Shown: piece after piece, positions 31,782-43,000 of the stretch
Layout of the letters: each line of letters opens with the position of its first letter
How positions within the stretch are numbered: position 1 is the stretch's first letter
Assembly (NCBI RefSeq): GCF_003324165.1
Contig: NW_025407860.1
Coordinates: 124,001 to 188,000 of the forward strand
Length of the DNA: 64,000 nt
Direction of reading: 5' to 3'
From: Naegleria lovaniensis
Taxonomy: Eukaryota > Heterolobosea > Eutetramitea > Acrasida > Naegleriidae
Notes under the pieces: generated by a model
Database searches by the model: none
Told to the model about the DNA's origin: nothing
The model's input: only the letters and a program-made list of their open reading frames with translations
Program-made: the position numbers and the translations under genes

Positions 31782-32297
31782 ATGAAGGTCTACACTGATA
31801 TTTTCACCCGTGATGAATTGTTCTCTGATTCTTTCCCAATGAAGGTTGAATATGAAGGATTCATTTACAATGTTTCCTCCAAGTTCATGGTTAAAGATGA
31901 AGATGAGGATATCCTCTACGATCCAGACCAATTCGAAAAATTGGAAAACAAGCCAGAAAATACCACAAAGGTTGACCAAATTGTTGATAGCTTCCACTTG
32001 GTTGAAATGACTGGAATTGAAAAGGTTAAGCAATTGGTTGATACCGTCGGACCATACTTGTCCACTTTGAGAGCTAAAATTGAAAAGGAGAGCACTGAAA
32101 AGCTCGCCAAATTCAACGAGCAAGTCAAGAAGTTCCTCGCTGACCAAGTTGGTAAGGACATCAAGAATTACAAATTCTACCAAGGCGAATCTAACGATAT
32201 GGACAAGTCGATGCTCATCTTCCAAAAGTTCAATGATGACGGAAAAACCTCACAATTGTTCTTCTTTGTTGACGGTTTGAAGGAAGTTAAGATGTAA
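31782..32297 (+). CDS. TPT1: Translationally controlled tumour protein (TCTP)
   Basis: 171 residues, the family's standard length. The start MKVYTDIFTRDELFSDSF and the acidic flexible loop after it match TCTP, and the end QLFFFVDGLKEVKM fits the conserved C-terminal strand. The central helical hairpin (VDQIVDSFHLVEMTGIEKV, then a long charged helix) is present. TCTP is an abundant cytosolic protein tied to growth, calcium binding and translation control. The ATG at 31782 is preceded by ccacaacaaca; the frame is open 20 codons upstream through a TTG only. A frame of 198 codons on the other strand is a shadow. Confidence 0.95.
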   Translation: MKVYTDIFTRDELFSDSFPMKVEYEGFIYNVSSKFMVKDEDEDILYDPDQFEKLENKPENTTKVDQIVDSFHLVEMTGIEKVKQLVDTVGPYLSTLRAKIEKESTEKLAKFNEQVKKFLADQVGKDIKNYKFYQGESNDMDKSMLIFQKFNDDGKTSQLFFFVDGLKEVKM

Positions 32298-32517
32298 AAT
32301 TAGCTCGTGATTAATAACATAAGAAATTTATTTTCGAAATAATCATTATTTCCGGTTCTCTTATTTTCATCACCGTGATGATGACAATCACTGCATCGTC
32401 GCCTTCAATGATAATCACGGAATTGTATCAATTTGGTTTGTAAATCATTGATTTTCATCAATGTTCTTTTAGAAGGAAAATCAAGAATGCACACGTTTGC
32501 AATGTTGTTTACTGCAA

Positions 32518-33894
32518 TTAATCTTTGAATTTCATTTCTTCAATATTCCAACCGGGAATGCCGAACTGTTTAGCGAACGTTTCCACATCATGCTTCAATT
32601 GTTTCAATTCTTCATCCTCTGGCTTAATTTGTGCCAAAAAGTCTGGTAACTTGGGAGAGGCAGCTTGTTGTTGGAGTCTCAATCCCAATTGCAAGCCACG
32701 ATGCAAGAATTCAGCAACACGTTCGAAATCTTCTTCCTTGAGTCCACGAGTGGTCAAAGCAGGAGTTCCCAAACGAATTCCATATGGTGACAATGCATTT
32801 GGATCGCCAGCAATCGAGTTCTTGTTGGCTGTGATTGAGACTGCATCGAAAAGCTTTTCCATCTTGCTTCCAGTGATTCCTTGTGGTCTCAAGTTCCACA
32901 ACACCAAGTGATTATCAGTGCCTCCAGTTGCCAAAGTATATCCATAGTCAATTAGACATTTGGCGAGTGTCTTGGCATTGGCCTTCACTTGTTTGATATG
33001 TTCCTTGAATTCTTGAGTTTGTACTTGCTTTAGTTGAGTGGCGATGGCTGCAATTTGATGATTATGTGGACCACCTTGAATTCCAGGGAATACAGCAAAA
33101 TCAATCTTTGGCATGAGATCCTTCTTGGCAAATATGATACCAGCTCGAGGTCCTCTGAGTGATTTGTGTGTAGTGGATGTGACAACATCACAATATTCAA
33201 ATGGATTATTGTGCTCTTTGGCAGCGACCAATCCCGAATAGTGAGCCATATCACACATTAAATAGGCTTCAACATCGGTGGCAATCTGTCTCAATCTGGC
33301 ATAATCCCAATCTCTTGGATATGCACTTCCTCCGCAAATAATTAATTTTGGTCTAAAAACTTTGGCTGATTTTTCAAGTCCATCATAATCAATATAACCC
33401 TGTTGATTCACACAATATGGCAAGCTTTCAAAGAAGATGGAAGTAGCAGAAATTTTCTTCTTTCCAGAATAATAACCGTGAGTTAAATGTCCTCCACTTG
33501 GCAAATCAAGACCCATGATACGATCATGAGGTTGCAATAGACCAGTATAAACCGCAAAGTTAGCAGGTGATCCGGAGTAGGGTTGTACATTCACACTCCA
33601 TTCTTCTGGTGAGAGATTAAAAGCAGAAAGAGCTCTCTCCTTGCACAATTTTTCAATTTCATCAATCACTTCATTTCCTCCATAGTAACGAGCTCCAACT
33701 TGTCCTTCGCTGTACTTGTTAGTAAGGCAACTTCCGAGGCAGTCCATCACAGCCTGGCTTGTAAAGTTTTCACTAGCAATTAATTCAAGACCCTTCCATT
33801 GTCTGTTCTTTTCCTTTTCAATGAGGTCAAAGAGTTCTGGATCTGCTTCGGAGAGTGGAGTGTTACCAACTAGTTTGGGAATGGATGAAGACAT
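32518..33894 (-). CDS. SHMT: Serine hydroxymethyltransferase, probably cytosolic
   Basis: PLP enzyme interconverting serine plus tetrahydrofolate with glycine plus methylene-THF. 458 residues without a targeting extension, hence probably cytosolic. Visible signatures: [59 protein letters not shown], and [13 protein letters not shown]. The PLP-binding Lys is K244 in [14 protein letters not shown], and [15 protein letters not shown] is present. All catalytic segments look intact. The ATG at 33894 sits behind a run of nine A residues on the coding strand. The gene is intronless. Confidence 0.96.
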   Translation of the reverse strand: MSSSIPKLVGNTPLSEADPELFDLIEKEKNRQWKGLELIASENFTSQAVMDCLGSCLTNKYSEGQVGARYYGGNEVIDEIEKLCKERALSAFNLSPEEWSVNVQPYSGSPANFAVYTGLLQPHDRIMGLDLPSGGHLTHGYYSGKKKISATSIFFESLPYCVNQQGYIDYDGLEKSAKVFRPKLIICGGSAYPRDWDYARLRQIATDVEAYLMCDMAHYSGLVAAKEHNNPFEYCDVVTSTTHKSLRGPRAGIIFAKKDLMPKIDFAVFPGIQGGPHNHQIAAIATQLKQVQTQEFKEHIKQVKANAKTLAKCLIDYGYTLATGGTDNHLVLWNLRPQGITGSKMEKLFDAVSITANKNSIAGDPNALSPYGIRLGTPALTTRGLKEEDFERVAEFLHRGLQLGLRLQQQAASPKLPDFLAQIKPEDEELKQLKHDVETFAKQFGIPGWNIEEMKFKD

Positions 33895-34103
33895 TTTTTT
33901 TTAATATCGGAGCATGATGATTGTAATATGGCCAAAGAATAGAGTTTGGGTGCAGTTTCTGTAACATTACCTGCATGATTCAATGAATTCATTGGATTGG
34001 TTCTAGCGTGTAACGTGCACGTTTAAAATATGATCGTGTTGTCTATGGACTCCAACCTTGTGTGATGACCATCGTGCGCTCGGATTAATCACACAACTTT
34101 TAT

Positions 34104-35399
34104 TTACACCTTGTAAATGCATTGCCACAACTTTTTGATGGACATTCCATCCTTAAGTTCTTCACAAGCTAAACCAAGTTCTTCACTGAAACCAATCGAA
34201 GTATTGCTTGACTTGTCGGAAGTGTCAACATAGTACGGAGCGAGTGGGTCACTGGTGTCTTTGTTTCCAATGTACTTAATACTCTCTGTGGTTTTTGGAA
34301 CCATGAGCTGTTCGAGACTAGCCTGCTTTTCTTCTGGCTGATATTCAACACCAAGCAGTGGATTATCTGTAAAGAGTTGATGAAGAGATGATACTTCTTT
34401 GAACAAATCACTGAGTCTTTCGACTGGATCGACTTTAAATCCCAACACAAATTCTCTTCCTGCACTTCTGTTCGTTTCAACCACAAATGCTTTTCCAAAC
34501 TTGGAGTCTCTAAATGATACATTTTTCTGTGAAGGATTCATGTGTTATAGATACCAAAAGAGTTGGAAGTAGTAGTCAACAGACATTTCATTCCTCATGT
34601 CAGTTCAGTAGCGTTGCATTCTTACTTACAATTTGAAGGTAAGGAATGGATACATTGAAATTTTCTGCAAGGTCTGCAAACCACACCACTCGTACATTGG
34701 TCACAATAAATGTTCCCAAGTTTCCTTGCTCTGCACTCAAATTCCAAACACCACTCAATGTTGTATATACTTGCTCTTTGGGTAACAACTCTAAATGCTT
34801 ATTCTTAATGATGGCCGATCTCAAGCGGATTTCTCTGTACATTTTGCTTGACTGATAGGCTTTAAATACTGCTTGAATGGTCGAGAATAGTCTCGGATTT
34901 GTTTTCACCATATTTGAAAATATAAATTCAAATCTTGAGCCATGATATTTTGTTAATAAATATAATGCTTGAGTGGATCCTTTTAATCGACTCGATCCTG
35001 TCTGAATTTTAATATTCACCATTGTATTGTATCCAATGCTCAAATTAATTTTCGGATTTCTTGTACAGATCCACAATAATCGTAAATTTGTAATGACACA
35101 TCTTCCCTTCTCTCCATTATTTCCTTTCGTATCCTCTACATTTTCCAAAACATCAATTTCAAACTCTCCCTTCCTCAAATTAAGTTCTCTAACAGTGTGT
35201 TGTTGCAATTCATTTCAATATGGATTTGCCCAACCATATTTCGGGATCCAATTATCCAATAAATTATTATTTTCCATCATAGAGAATGATGAACTCTCGG
35301 GTCCAATGTTGTATACAACTCAACATACCCTGCCTCAAAGTTGGAATCAAATCTAATTTCTCGATCTTGCCAAAAAATCGTAGAAGAGTTGGCGCTCAT
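34104..35399 (-). CDS. BBS5: Bardet-Biedl syndrome 5 protein, BBSome subunit
   Basis: Three exons, 35399..35329, 35188..34630 and 34526..34104, give 350 residues, close to the usual 340. Phases are 2 and 0, with donors gtatgt and gtaagt. The N-terminus IFWQDREIRFD, then ENVEDTKGNNGEKGR and TNLRLLWICTRNPK, match the first PH-like domain. LSAEQGNLGTFIVTNVRVVW and NVSIPYLQI match the second; VSFRDSKFGKAFVVE and VLGFKVDPVERL close the core. BBS5 is part of the BBSome, which moves membrane proteins in and out of cilia or flagella, so the organism makes a flagellum at some stage. It shares a 110-bp divergent promoter region with the IFI6/27-like gene. Confidence 0.94.
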
Positions 35400-35509
35400 T
35401 TTTTTTAAGTGTATCAATGATTTTTAATCGAAACAACCACAAAGTTAAATTCTCATTCGATTCTCCTTCTCAATTTTCAAATAAGAAACTGACCTTGTAC
35501 TTTTCATAA

Positions 35510-36046
35510 ATGAAAAATCTTACAAAAAAAATGGAAAGCTTGCAAAACTTTTGGTCTCAAACGGTTGTTCCAAACTCTTCGAAATTAATCACGAAGGTTA
35601 AATCTCTATCAACAACAACAACAACAACAACAAAATCAGAGATGAACCCACCAACAACAACGAACGACTCTGAAAATACATCATCTCCAGTGAAAGAAAC
35701 AGCTTTGGGAGCAACTGTGGGTGGTGTTGTGGCTGGATCAACCGCCTACGTTGGTATTCCAACTCTTGCTTCTCTCCTCGGGTTTGGTAAAGCAGGAATT
35801 GCTTCATGCTCTCTGGCTTCATCATGGATGAGTGCTGTAGCCGTGGCCAATGGAGGTGGTGTTGCTGCTGGCTCAACCGTTGCTACGTTGCAATCGATTG
35901 GTGCTGCGGGTGCGGTTGGTTTGACCACAACGGTTCTTCCCGTAGCGATTATTGGTGGTGTTGTGGTTGGAGCTGGTGTTTATGGATATAAGAAATATTA
36001 TAAAAAGAATAATAATGAGAATGGAAATGGGAATTCTGGAAAGTGA
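35510..36046 (+). CDS. IFI6/IFI27 (ISG12)-like membrane protein, 178 aa
   Basis: The C-terminal 110 residues are Gly/Ala/Val-rich and hydrophobic, and match the IFI6/IFI27 family core: LGFGKAGIASCSLASSWMSA, VAVANGGGVAAGSTVATLQS, IGAAGAVGLTTTVLPVAII. They form two to three membrane-spanning stretches. Residues 1-60 are Thr/Ser-rich, with a run of seven Thr, and could include a mitochondrial targeting helix (MESLQNFWSQTVVP). In animals these proteins are interferon-induced and sit in mitochondria or nuclear envelope; what they do in a protist is unknown. A Lys/Asn-rich tail ends the protein. An alternative start is M8. Confidence 0.75.
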   Translation: MKNLTKKMESLQNFWSQTVVPNSSKLITKVKSLSTTTTTTTKSEMNPPTTTNDSENTSSPVKETALGATVGGVVAGSTAYVGIPTLASLLGFGKAGIASCSLASSWMSAVAVANGGGVAAGSTVATLQSIGAAGAVGLTTTVLPVAIIGGVVVGAGVYGYKKYYKKNNNENGNGNSGK

Positions 36047-36349
36047 GACCAGGTGATGATCTCAGTGATTGATTTTCATTTCGTTTACGAGAGGAGCAAG
36101 AGCTCTTTCAATGATGAACGAGTGCGAACGAATGATTCACTCTCAATTTAAAATAAAACGTGTGTCAAGCAGACCATGTGGTCCTCGTGAGACATTCCCA
36201 AACACTCTCTCGATGTGGAAGTCTTTCAAAATCCAGTTGTTAATTTTTGAATTTATTCCAACATCAATATCCATAACACGAGACAGCAAGAACGTCAAAC
36301 CAAACGAATTCGAACGTTCATTCACAAACGCTTTCCAGTAATCATTTAT

Positions 36350-38821
36350 TTAATATTTGGATGAAGAATTTCTATTCTTAAAGAGTGGATGAACTGCAGC
36401 TGACACTGTAGACTTGTTTCTCTTATTCTTTACAGTGTTTCCATCAAGTACATGATAAACAACTCCTTGTCCTCCTGAAAGCTGTGCCATAGAAATTGAT
36501 GCTTGTTGAGTGTTACTCTCATCATCCACTTTTTCTTCGTCACCACATGCATCACGTGCCGCTTTGACCACACCAAGCCATTCCTTCTCATTGATTGTGG
36601 TGCGACCATAGGACAATCCTAATTCACCACTTGCACAATGTTCATAATACTTTTCAATATCTGGCAACACTCTGAACTTATAACCTTGATTAATCAAGAA
36701 TTGTTGTCTCTTAGTTGAGTAGAACATTTCACGTGTGTCTTGAGAGACCAATGTGTAAAAATAAGCGTGTTGATGGTTCAGTCCTCCTGCCTTTGGACGT
36801 AAAATTCTTCCCAAACGTTGTGCTTCTTGTCTTCGACTTCCAAAATGAGAGGAAATTTCAATAATGACTGTTGCTTCTGGAATATCAATCGCCGTGTCAC
36901 CAACCTTACTCATAAACAAGGTGTTAAAGGGACGACCTTGTCTGAATCGATTCAAAACCTCAATTCTTTCTTGTTGCGTCGTGTTACCACAAATGAATGG
37001 AAGTTTGAGTTTCGTGGCATATTGTTCCAATGAAAAGACATTATCACTAAATACAATAATCTTATCTCCTTGTTTTTCATGATATCGAATTAAAAATTCA
37101 CACGCTCTGAATTTGTTTGGATTCATGACATACAAGAGAGTCTTCTTCTTGGCATTAGCAATCAAGTATTCGGCATAGAATTCAGCAGTCATTGGACACC
37201 ATACTTCTACACATTGAACATGAGCGAGATGTCCCTTTTTTTGAAGATCGAGCCAATTGGCTTCGTATAATTTTGGACCAATCAAAAAGTATAAATCATC
37301 AATTCTCGAATCTTCACGAACGAGAGTGGCTGTGAGTCCAAGTTTACAATGCGATTTTAAACTGGAGACATTTCTGAATTGATGAGCTGGCACGACGTGA
37401 ACTTCATCCAAAATGAGTAAACCCCACTCTCTACTTTGAATATAATTCATCATTTCCTTCGATTTACCACTTCTCTTGTGTTGTTGTGTCAACATGGAAT
37501 AGGTCGTAATAATGATCAAAGGTTCTTGGAGTTCCTCTTTTGGAAGTGAATCCTTTTCTTGAGAGGTGAACACAATGACTTGACGTTCATCGATGGTACT
37601 CCATAATTTAAATTGATTTTTCCATTGTAAAACACTCACCGAGTTGATACACAATACGAGTGTTCTCTTTTTAACAGTACATGCAGCAGTGACTCCAACA
37701 AGTGTTTTTCCAGCACCACATGGCAAGACAATAATTCCACTTCTTGCTCTTCCATTGCTAAACATTTTGCTGAGTGATTTTTCTTGATAGGATCGAATGG
37801 TAGTTGTTGGTTTCAAATCAATGCGTAATGACTTGTTGGAACTGTCATTTCTGAAATCATATTCTTCGAGAGTGGGAAGACCAATTTCAATGCATCTCTT
37901 TTTGACATGTTCAACTTGGTTGGGATGAATTTCAAATTGATAATAGTTTGTTATTACGTGTGTGGAAGACATGTCACAATCATCATCATGGTTGTCGTAA
38001 TTGTCTATTTGATCATGATCTACTTGAATCATTTCTGTTTGAATTTTAAATGGAACAGATTTGGTATTTGAAATTAATGCTTGTTTTTGGAATTTTTCAA
38101 TTTCCAATGGCTTTGATTTAATAATGAATCTTCCACTCGAATCAATGTTTGGAAATTCTGTTCGATCTGATGGACTGACAGCAGCTGAACGAATGATAGA
38201 ATCCTCCAATAATTTTTCCATAACACTTAAATGTTGCGATTCCATGAAAAATCGATTTTTCTGTAGAACAAGTTTAACATTACCATATTTTCTTGTTACT
38301 TCCGTAATAAAGTTAATTAACGAATCTGGTAATTGTACCTTACTCAACTTGTCCAACATTTGAATCACATGTTCAGTATTCATTCCAATACTAACAGCAG
38401 CAAAAAGAGAATATTCGGTCAATATATATTCATGAAAGCTTTCAAGACGAGAAATGGGTTCAGCTATTGCCACTAGAAAATCATACGCTTGTAGATAGAT
38501 TGGAGAACATGTCTCCATGAAAATATGGAATCGTTCATCCACATCGGAACAAATCCAAATGGGTCTTAATACATGATCTTTTTTGAGAATGAGATTTGAA
38601 TGATCCAACTGAAGGTCGTTTCGTTGATTGAAAAGGTCCCGAACAAGAGTTTCTTCAGAAAATTTGGAAACGACTTGATGGTCCATGGAGGTCTCTATGG
38701 ATGGATCATTTTTTTGTTTCTTCATTGTGGATGATTCTTCTTGTTTCCTTCTCTTCTTGAATGTTGTTGGATCTTGATTATTGTTCATGTTGGTATTGTT
38801 GCTACTTGATGAGGGTGACAT
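36350..38821 (-). CDS. ERCC3: TFIIH DNA helicase/translocase XPB (ERCC3/Ssl2)
   Basis: 3'-5' SF2 helicase that opens promoters and acts in nucleotide excision repair as part of TFIIH. 823 residues from ATG 38821; the frame continues upstream only through TTG. The N-terminal damage-recognition region includes KDHVLRPIWICSDVDERFHIF and FHEYILTEYSLFAAVSIGM. Walker A is LPCGAGKTLVG, the DEVH box is LLILDEVHVVPAHQF, and the XPB-specific RED loop is TLVREDSRIDDLYFLIGPK. Motifs III-VI are present (LGLTATL, IIVFSDNV, SSHFGSRRQEAQRLGRILRP). All key residues look intact. The first 50 residues are a basic, Ser/Asn-rich nuclear-type tail. No introns. Confidence 0.96.
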   Translation of the reverse strand: MSPSSSSNNTNMNNNQDPTTFKKRRKQEESSTMKKQKNDPSIETSMDHQVVSKFSEETLVRDLFNQRNDLQLDHSNLILKKDHVLRPIWICSDVDERFHIFMETCSPIYLQAYDFLVAIAEPISRLESFHEYILTEYSLFAAVSIGMNTEHVIQMLDKLSKVQLPDSLINFITEVTRKYGNVKLVLQKNRFFMESQHLSVMEKLLEDSIIRSAAVSPSDRTEFPNIDSSGRFIIKSKPLEIEKFQKQALISNTKSVPFKIQTEMIQVDHDQIDNYDNHDDDCDMSSTHVITNYYQFEIHPNQVEHVKKRCIEIGLPTLEEYDFRNDSSNKSLRIDLKPTTTIRSYQEKSLSKMFSNGRARSGIIVLPCGAGKTLVGVTAACTVKKRTLVLCINSVSVLQWKNQFKLWSTIDERQVIVFTSQEKDSLPKEELQEPLIIITTYSMLTQQHKRSGKSKEMMNYIQSREWGLLILDEVHVVPAHQFRNVSSLKSHCKLGLTATLVREDSRIDDLYFLIGPKLYEANWLDLQKKGHLAHVQCVEVWCPMTAEFYAEYLIANAKKKTLLYVMNPNKFRACEFLIRYHEKQGDKIIVFSDNVFSLEQYATKLKLPFICGNTTQQERIEVLNRFRQGRPFNTLFMSKVGDTAIDIPEATVIIEISSHFGSRRQEAQRLGRILRPKAGGLNHQHAYFYTLVSQDTREMFYSTKRQQFLINQGYKFRVLPDIEKYYEHCASGELGLSYGRTTINEKEWLGVVKAARDACGDEEKVDDESNTQQASISMAQLSGGQGVVYHVLDGNTVKNKRNKSTVSAAVHPLFKNRNSSSKY

Positions 38822-39484
38822 TATGGTGTGAATCAAAGAGGTTCAGGTATTTTTTTTATCATAATGTTGTTGTTTGAGATTGAAAGAATGTGACAGGTTT
38901 TTTGAAGATAAAAATATAAATGGAATTCTGATTGATAAGATGAATACCGCAACAACTTGGTGTGGAAGAGAGCTAGAGAGTATCCACAACTTGTCCTACA
39001 TGTTGCTCCTATTCAGAGAATTATTCAAACCTTGATCTATTTTAGGATTTATTTCGAATATTAAATACTAAAAGAAACAAAGCTTCCTTGATTCCATTCA
39101 TCTGACAGCCAATGTCGAATCCTGAGACTCTGGAAAGATCATAATTTCATGTTGTAACGAATCGTAAGCCCTTATTGCCTCTTTAGAAAATCATCAATGT
39201 CATGATTTTGTTTATCATAATTATGATGTTGTTGGTCTTTCTTGTCAAAAACAACGATCAAAAAAAACACAGGAAACGTTTCTTTGACCTACAACGCAAA
39301 AACTCCCTCACTGATCTCACTCTCGACACACCGTCTCAAGTACTATTACTAATCTCCGTTGCTAGTGCCAACTCGATCGCGACTCGTACGACCTTCACAC
39401 ATAACTCTAGACCTCTCTCTTCTCTCATTGACTCTCACCAAAAACTTTGAAAAACTAGAAACAACAACAACACCGTGACACACC
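38822..39484. other. Intergenic, 660 bp
   Basis: Upstream of two divergent genes. An ATG frame on the plus strand at 39202..39450 (82 codons) starts with a hydrophobic segment (MILFIIIMMLLVFLV) but continues without clear protein character; it may be leader sequence. No other signal seen. Confidence 0.25.
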
Positions 39485-39973
39485 ATGCCAACACTCTCGG
39501 AAAAGAATCGAACGGACCTTCAGGAACAAAAGAAGGGTTTCAAAATATTCTCCTTCTTGTTGAAAAAGAGACAATCCACACAGAAAGGAGGCTCACCATC
39601 CACTCCTTCCTCGTTGAATTCATCGTTAGGTGCTGACCGTAGGAGCACTGCAAGTAGCAGTTTTGACAGCAATGAGAATATGGATTGTTGTGATAACACA
39701 ACGAATCATCTCACAACTCTATTGTCAACCACGAACAAGTCTCAACCAAGCTGCATGACAACACCATCCTCTCACCAACAACATAACAACACGACACAAC
39801 AACAACAAGCATCTCTGGGTACTTTATCTTCGGATAGAGCTCAAAATAATAGAAATTCAGCCCGTATCATTAGGAGAAATGACAGTCAACGTTTTAATGA
39901 CAAGTTGAACAATCGAAAAAGTGCAGCATTTACGAGAGGCCTCCAAACAACGAGTACGGACGAAGAAATGTAG
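39485..39973 (+). CDS. Low-complexity hypothetical protein, 162 aa
   Basis: The ATG at 39485 opens a frame rich in Ser, Thr, Asn and Gln. The first 30 residues are basic and possibly helical (DLQEQKKGFKIFSFLLKKRQ). The rest contains Ser runs, a QQQQ block and a repeated Arg/Asn-rich C-terminal pattern (NNRNSARIIRRNDSQRFNDK). No domain is recognised. The basic-hydrophobic N-terminal helix could be a membrane-contact or targeting element. It may be a short disordered adaptor; coding status rests on the uninterrupted frame and ATG context only. Confidence 0.45.
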   Translation: MPTLSEKNRTDLQEQKKGFKIFSFLLKKRQSTQKGGSPSTPSSLNSSLGADRRSTASSSFDSNENMDCCDNTTNHLTTLLSTTNKSQPSCMTTPSSHQQHNNTTQQQQASLGTLSSDRAQNNRNSARIIRRNDSQRFNDKLNNRKSAAFTRGLQTTSTDEEM

Positions 39974-40093
39974 TAGTAGTTCTAAGTATAAAATAGTTTG
40001 GACGTGATGTTTAAGGATGAAAGGAGCCAGACACTCCCATTTTTCCGAGCATTGTGTGACATAGTATGTCACCATTTGCATTTATTGAATAAA

Positions 40094-43000
40094 TTATCGC
40101 AACATGACAATAACAGTATCAGCCAAAAGCATATCCTTGAAATACATGGTGGTGTCAACATTTGAGTAATAAATGGAATGGCCGTATGGCTCAGATTTCC
40201 ATCTTCCACTGACGACACAAGTGTCAGTGGCTCTGGCAATAATAAGCCAGCCAAGGTCGTAATCACAATTGTAATAAGACTTGATAACGGTCCACCTTCT
40301 GTTATTAACAGTGTCACCAATTGCAGCGAAATATTGATATGTGTCATAATAACCCAAATGTAGCCCCCAGTTTGAATGTTTAACCGAGTCTTTGGTAAAC
40401 CAAAGATTTTTGTCTGAACCAAGCCCAAAGACAATATATCTCTTAACTGAACCTTCAGAGGTAATTTCAACCCTTGCCTCCGTGAAAATATTCCAACTAT
40501 TCTTTACAGAAGCCAAATGATAAATGTCTGTACTGAACTTGTTTGGTGTTCCTACTGTGTCGCTAGTGCTTGTCCAAATAGTATAAGCATCGTCGCTCAC
40601 TCGTTTTGGATACTTGTACACCAAGGTCCAACCAGAATTATCATTTCCAGAGCTATCTTTTGATGACATGTCACAAAATACGGGAATAGCGTCTTTGGTG
40701 GAGTCAGGTTGGATTAAATACATGCCGTCTCCAATCTCACCAGAATAAAGCCTGCTTGAGTTTGATGGGAATCGATAGTAGTAGCAAGAGGCAGCAAAGG
40801 TCAAGTCTGCATATCTTCTATATCCACCATACAATACAATACCAACTTTTCGGCAGTCAGTTCCATACCTCTCAGTACCGCAAATGCATTTGCTGTTTGC
40901 GCATGCTCCAGCATAACTACACAAAAGAGGAGCACCTGTGTAGGGAACATTACAAAGTATTTGTAACTGAGGTGAAACTCGGTTATCAGGTACTTGGTTA
41001 TTTGTGAACAGAGAAACTCTTGATGGATCGTACCTTAATTTGTAAAGGCCATCTCCAAGGCTGGTAATAGAGTTTGAATATTTGAGTAAACGGTAGTATG
41101 TTTGTAGTTCGTTGGCCTTGGTTTGCATCGATACCATTTCAGGATGATGGGTGAAACTTGGCAATGTTGGCGTCATGTCACAAAATTGAAGCACTGGAGG
41201 CATTTCTGGATATGGTTGAATCATGTAAAATCCATTTCCAGTATATCCAGAATACAATCGAGATGTATTGAATGGATTTTTGTACTCTTCACATGATCGA
41301 GCATAGGTGCCATCAGCATATCTTCGATTGTTCTCAAACGCCAAAATGCTCACGAACTCACAATTTCTACCGCTTCTTCCTGGTGAACACACGCAAGTAT
41401 CGTAGTCTGCACAAACTCCACCTGATGAGCAAACGCTTGGGTGTGTGGCTTGAACGCCATTACAGAACAAACACAACAATCTGTACTTTTTACACCATGA
41501 CTCGGTGGTAAGGACTGGGTCATTGTAGAGCATCCATGATTCTACAGGATCATTTGTGCTAGCAACAGCCATGAACGGTCCACCACTTGCCGTGCTGCTA
41601 TTTCCTCCATTGAATATATAGAGAGAGTTGTTTGTGGAAACAAACGTTCCAGTATTAATTGAATAGAAGGGTAAAAGACCAAAAGTCATTTGCCATGTTG
41701 TTGGGTCTGATATTGGAGCTCTAAAAATGTTAAATGTCGACTGATGTAATTCATTGAAACCCCCAAATAAATAGACATAATCACCAACAATTTCCGAATA
41801 TGCAGAATGTAGAGGAGTAGAAATATTCTTGCCTCGTACAATTTCAAAGGCTAAAACATTAGACAGGGGTGCCCTCAATATCGTGTCCACAATAATGGGA
41901 GCAAGAGTTGGGCCTTCATCCCAGGTTTCGTTGTAGTAATACAATCTTGACATTCCTCCAAATATATAAACGAAATCTCCAATAATTTGAATACTTCCAG
42001 ATGCCAACGGTATAGGAAGCGTAACATTCACCAATTCCCATTCCTGCGACAAGGTATAGATTGGACATCTGTAGATCGAGTTGGATATTTCATCATTGAT
42101 AAATCCTCCAAACAAATACATGTACTCATTAAGTTTCAAAAAGTGGGAATTATAGATTGAAACAGGAAAGCCCTCGTTCGTTGAATTGTTATATTCCAAG
42201 ATTGTCCAATTGTTGGTATTGGTGACGTTCGTACTGTACATGTTAAATCCATTCCAGGATCGAGTGGGTACTGTCACCTCCGGCTTGAGTAAATATCCAT
42301 CCTCCCCCATTTCGAAATACACAGGTTTTCTCTGATACCATGGAATGGTCATGCTGTCTTGAAGTCTTACTTTGGTGAACTTTCCATCCAATGAAAAAAC
42401 ATATCTTTTGGGATCGTTGGGCATAGCACCAGGTAGCAATGCAGGTTGAGAATCAAGACATTCATGGCCATAGAAATATGGCACATTGTTGCACAAACCA
42501 ACAGCATGAATAGAGCCATCTGCAAGAAATAGGAATGAGTAATTCTCTGACGATGTCATATCAACAATAGGTTGTTGTGTATAATCTATTCTAGTTGGTA
42601 CAGAAACAGTTGATGTGGAAAGACCAGTTCCCGTTTGGTTGACATCATTCTTTCCCCACGCAAAGATGGTGTTATTCGAGCAAAGTACAATATTCACATT
42701 TGCTTTGGTATGAATCTTTTTCACATTGCAGTCACTCAATCCAGGAACCAGCTTTGGCTTTAGAACGTTCGTTGTGGTTCCGTCACCAATTTGGCCATGT
42801 TCATTGTATCCCCACGAAAAAACTTCTCCACTTGATGTCAATGCAAGGTTGTGAGCATAACCGCATTGAATGTCAACAATCGTTCGATATCCAAAGTTAT
42901 CCATTTTCACCTTAACAGGCTCTCCTGTATTGACATTTGAGTTTGTTCCCAATTGCCCTAATGAATTGTCTCCCATTGCATATAACGAGCCATTTGTTGT

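Noticed and set aside
31629-32225. 198-codon frame antisense to TCTP
   Set aside because: It mirrors the TCTP coding sequence and has no similarity or sensible start.
39202-39450. 82-codon frame with a hydrophobic start
   Set aside because: The hydrophobic start comes from an AT-rich stretch; the rest lacks protein character. Possibly an upstream ORF.
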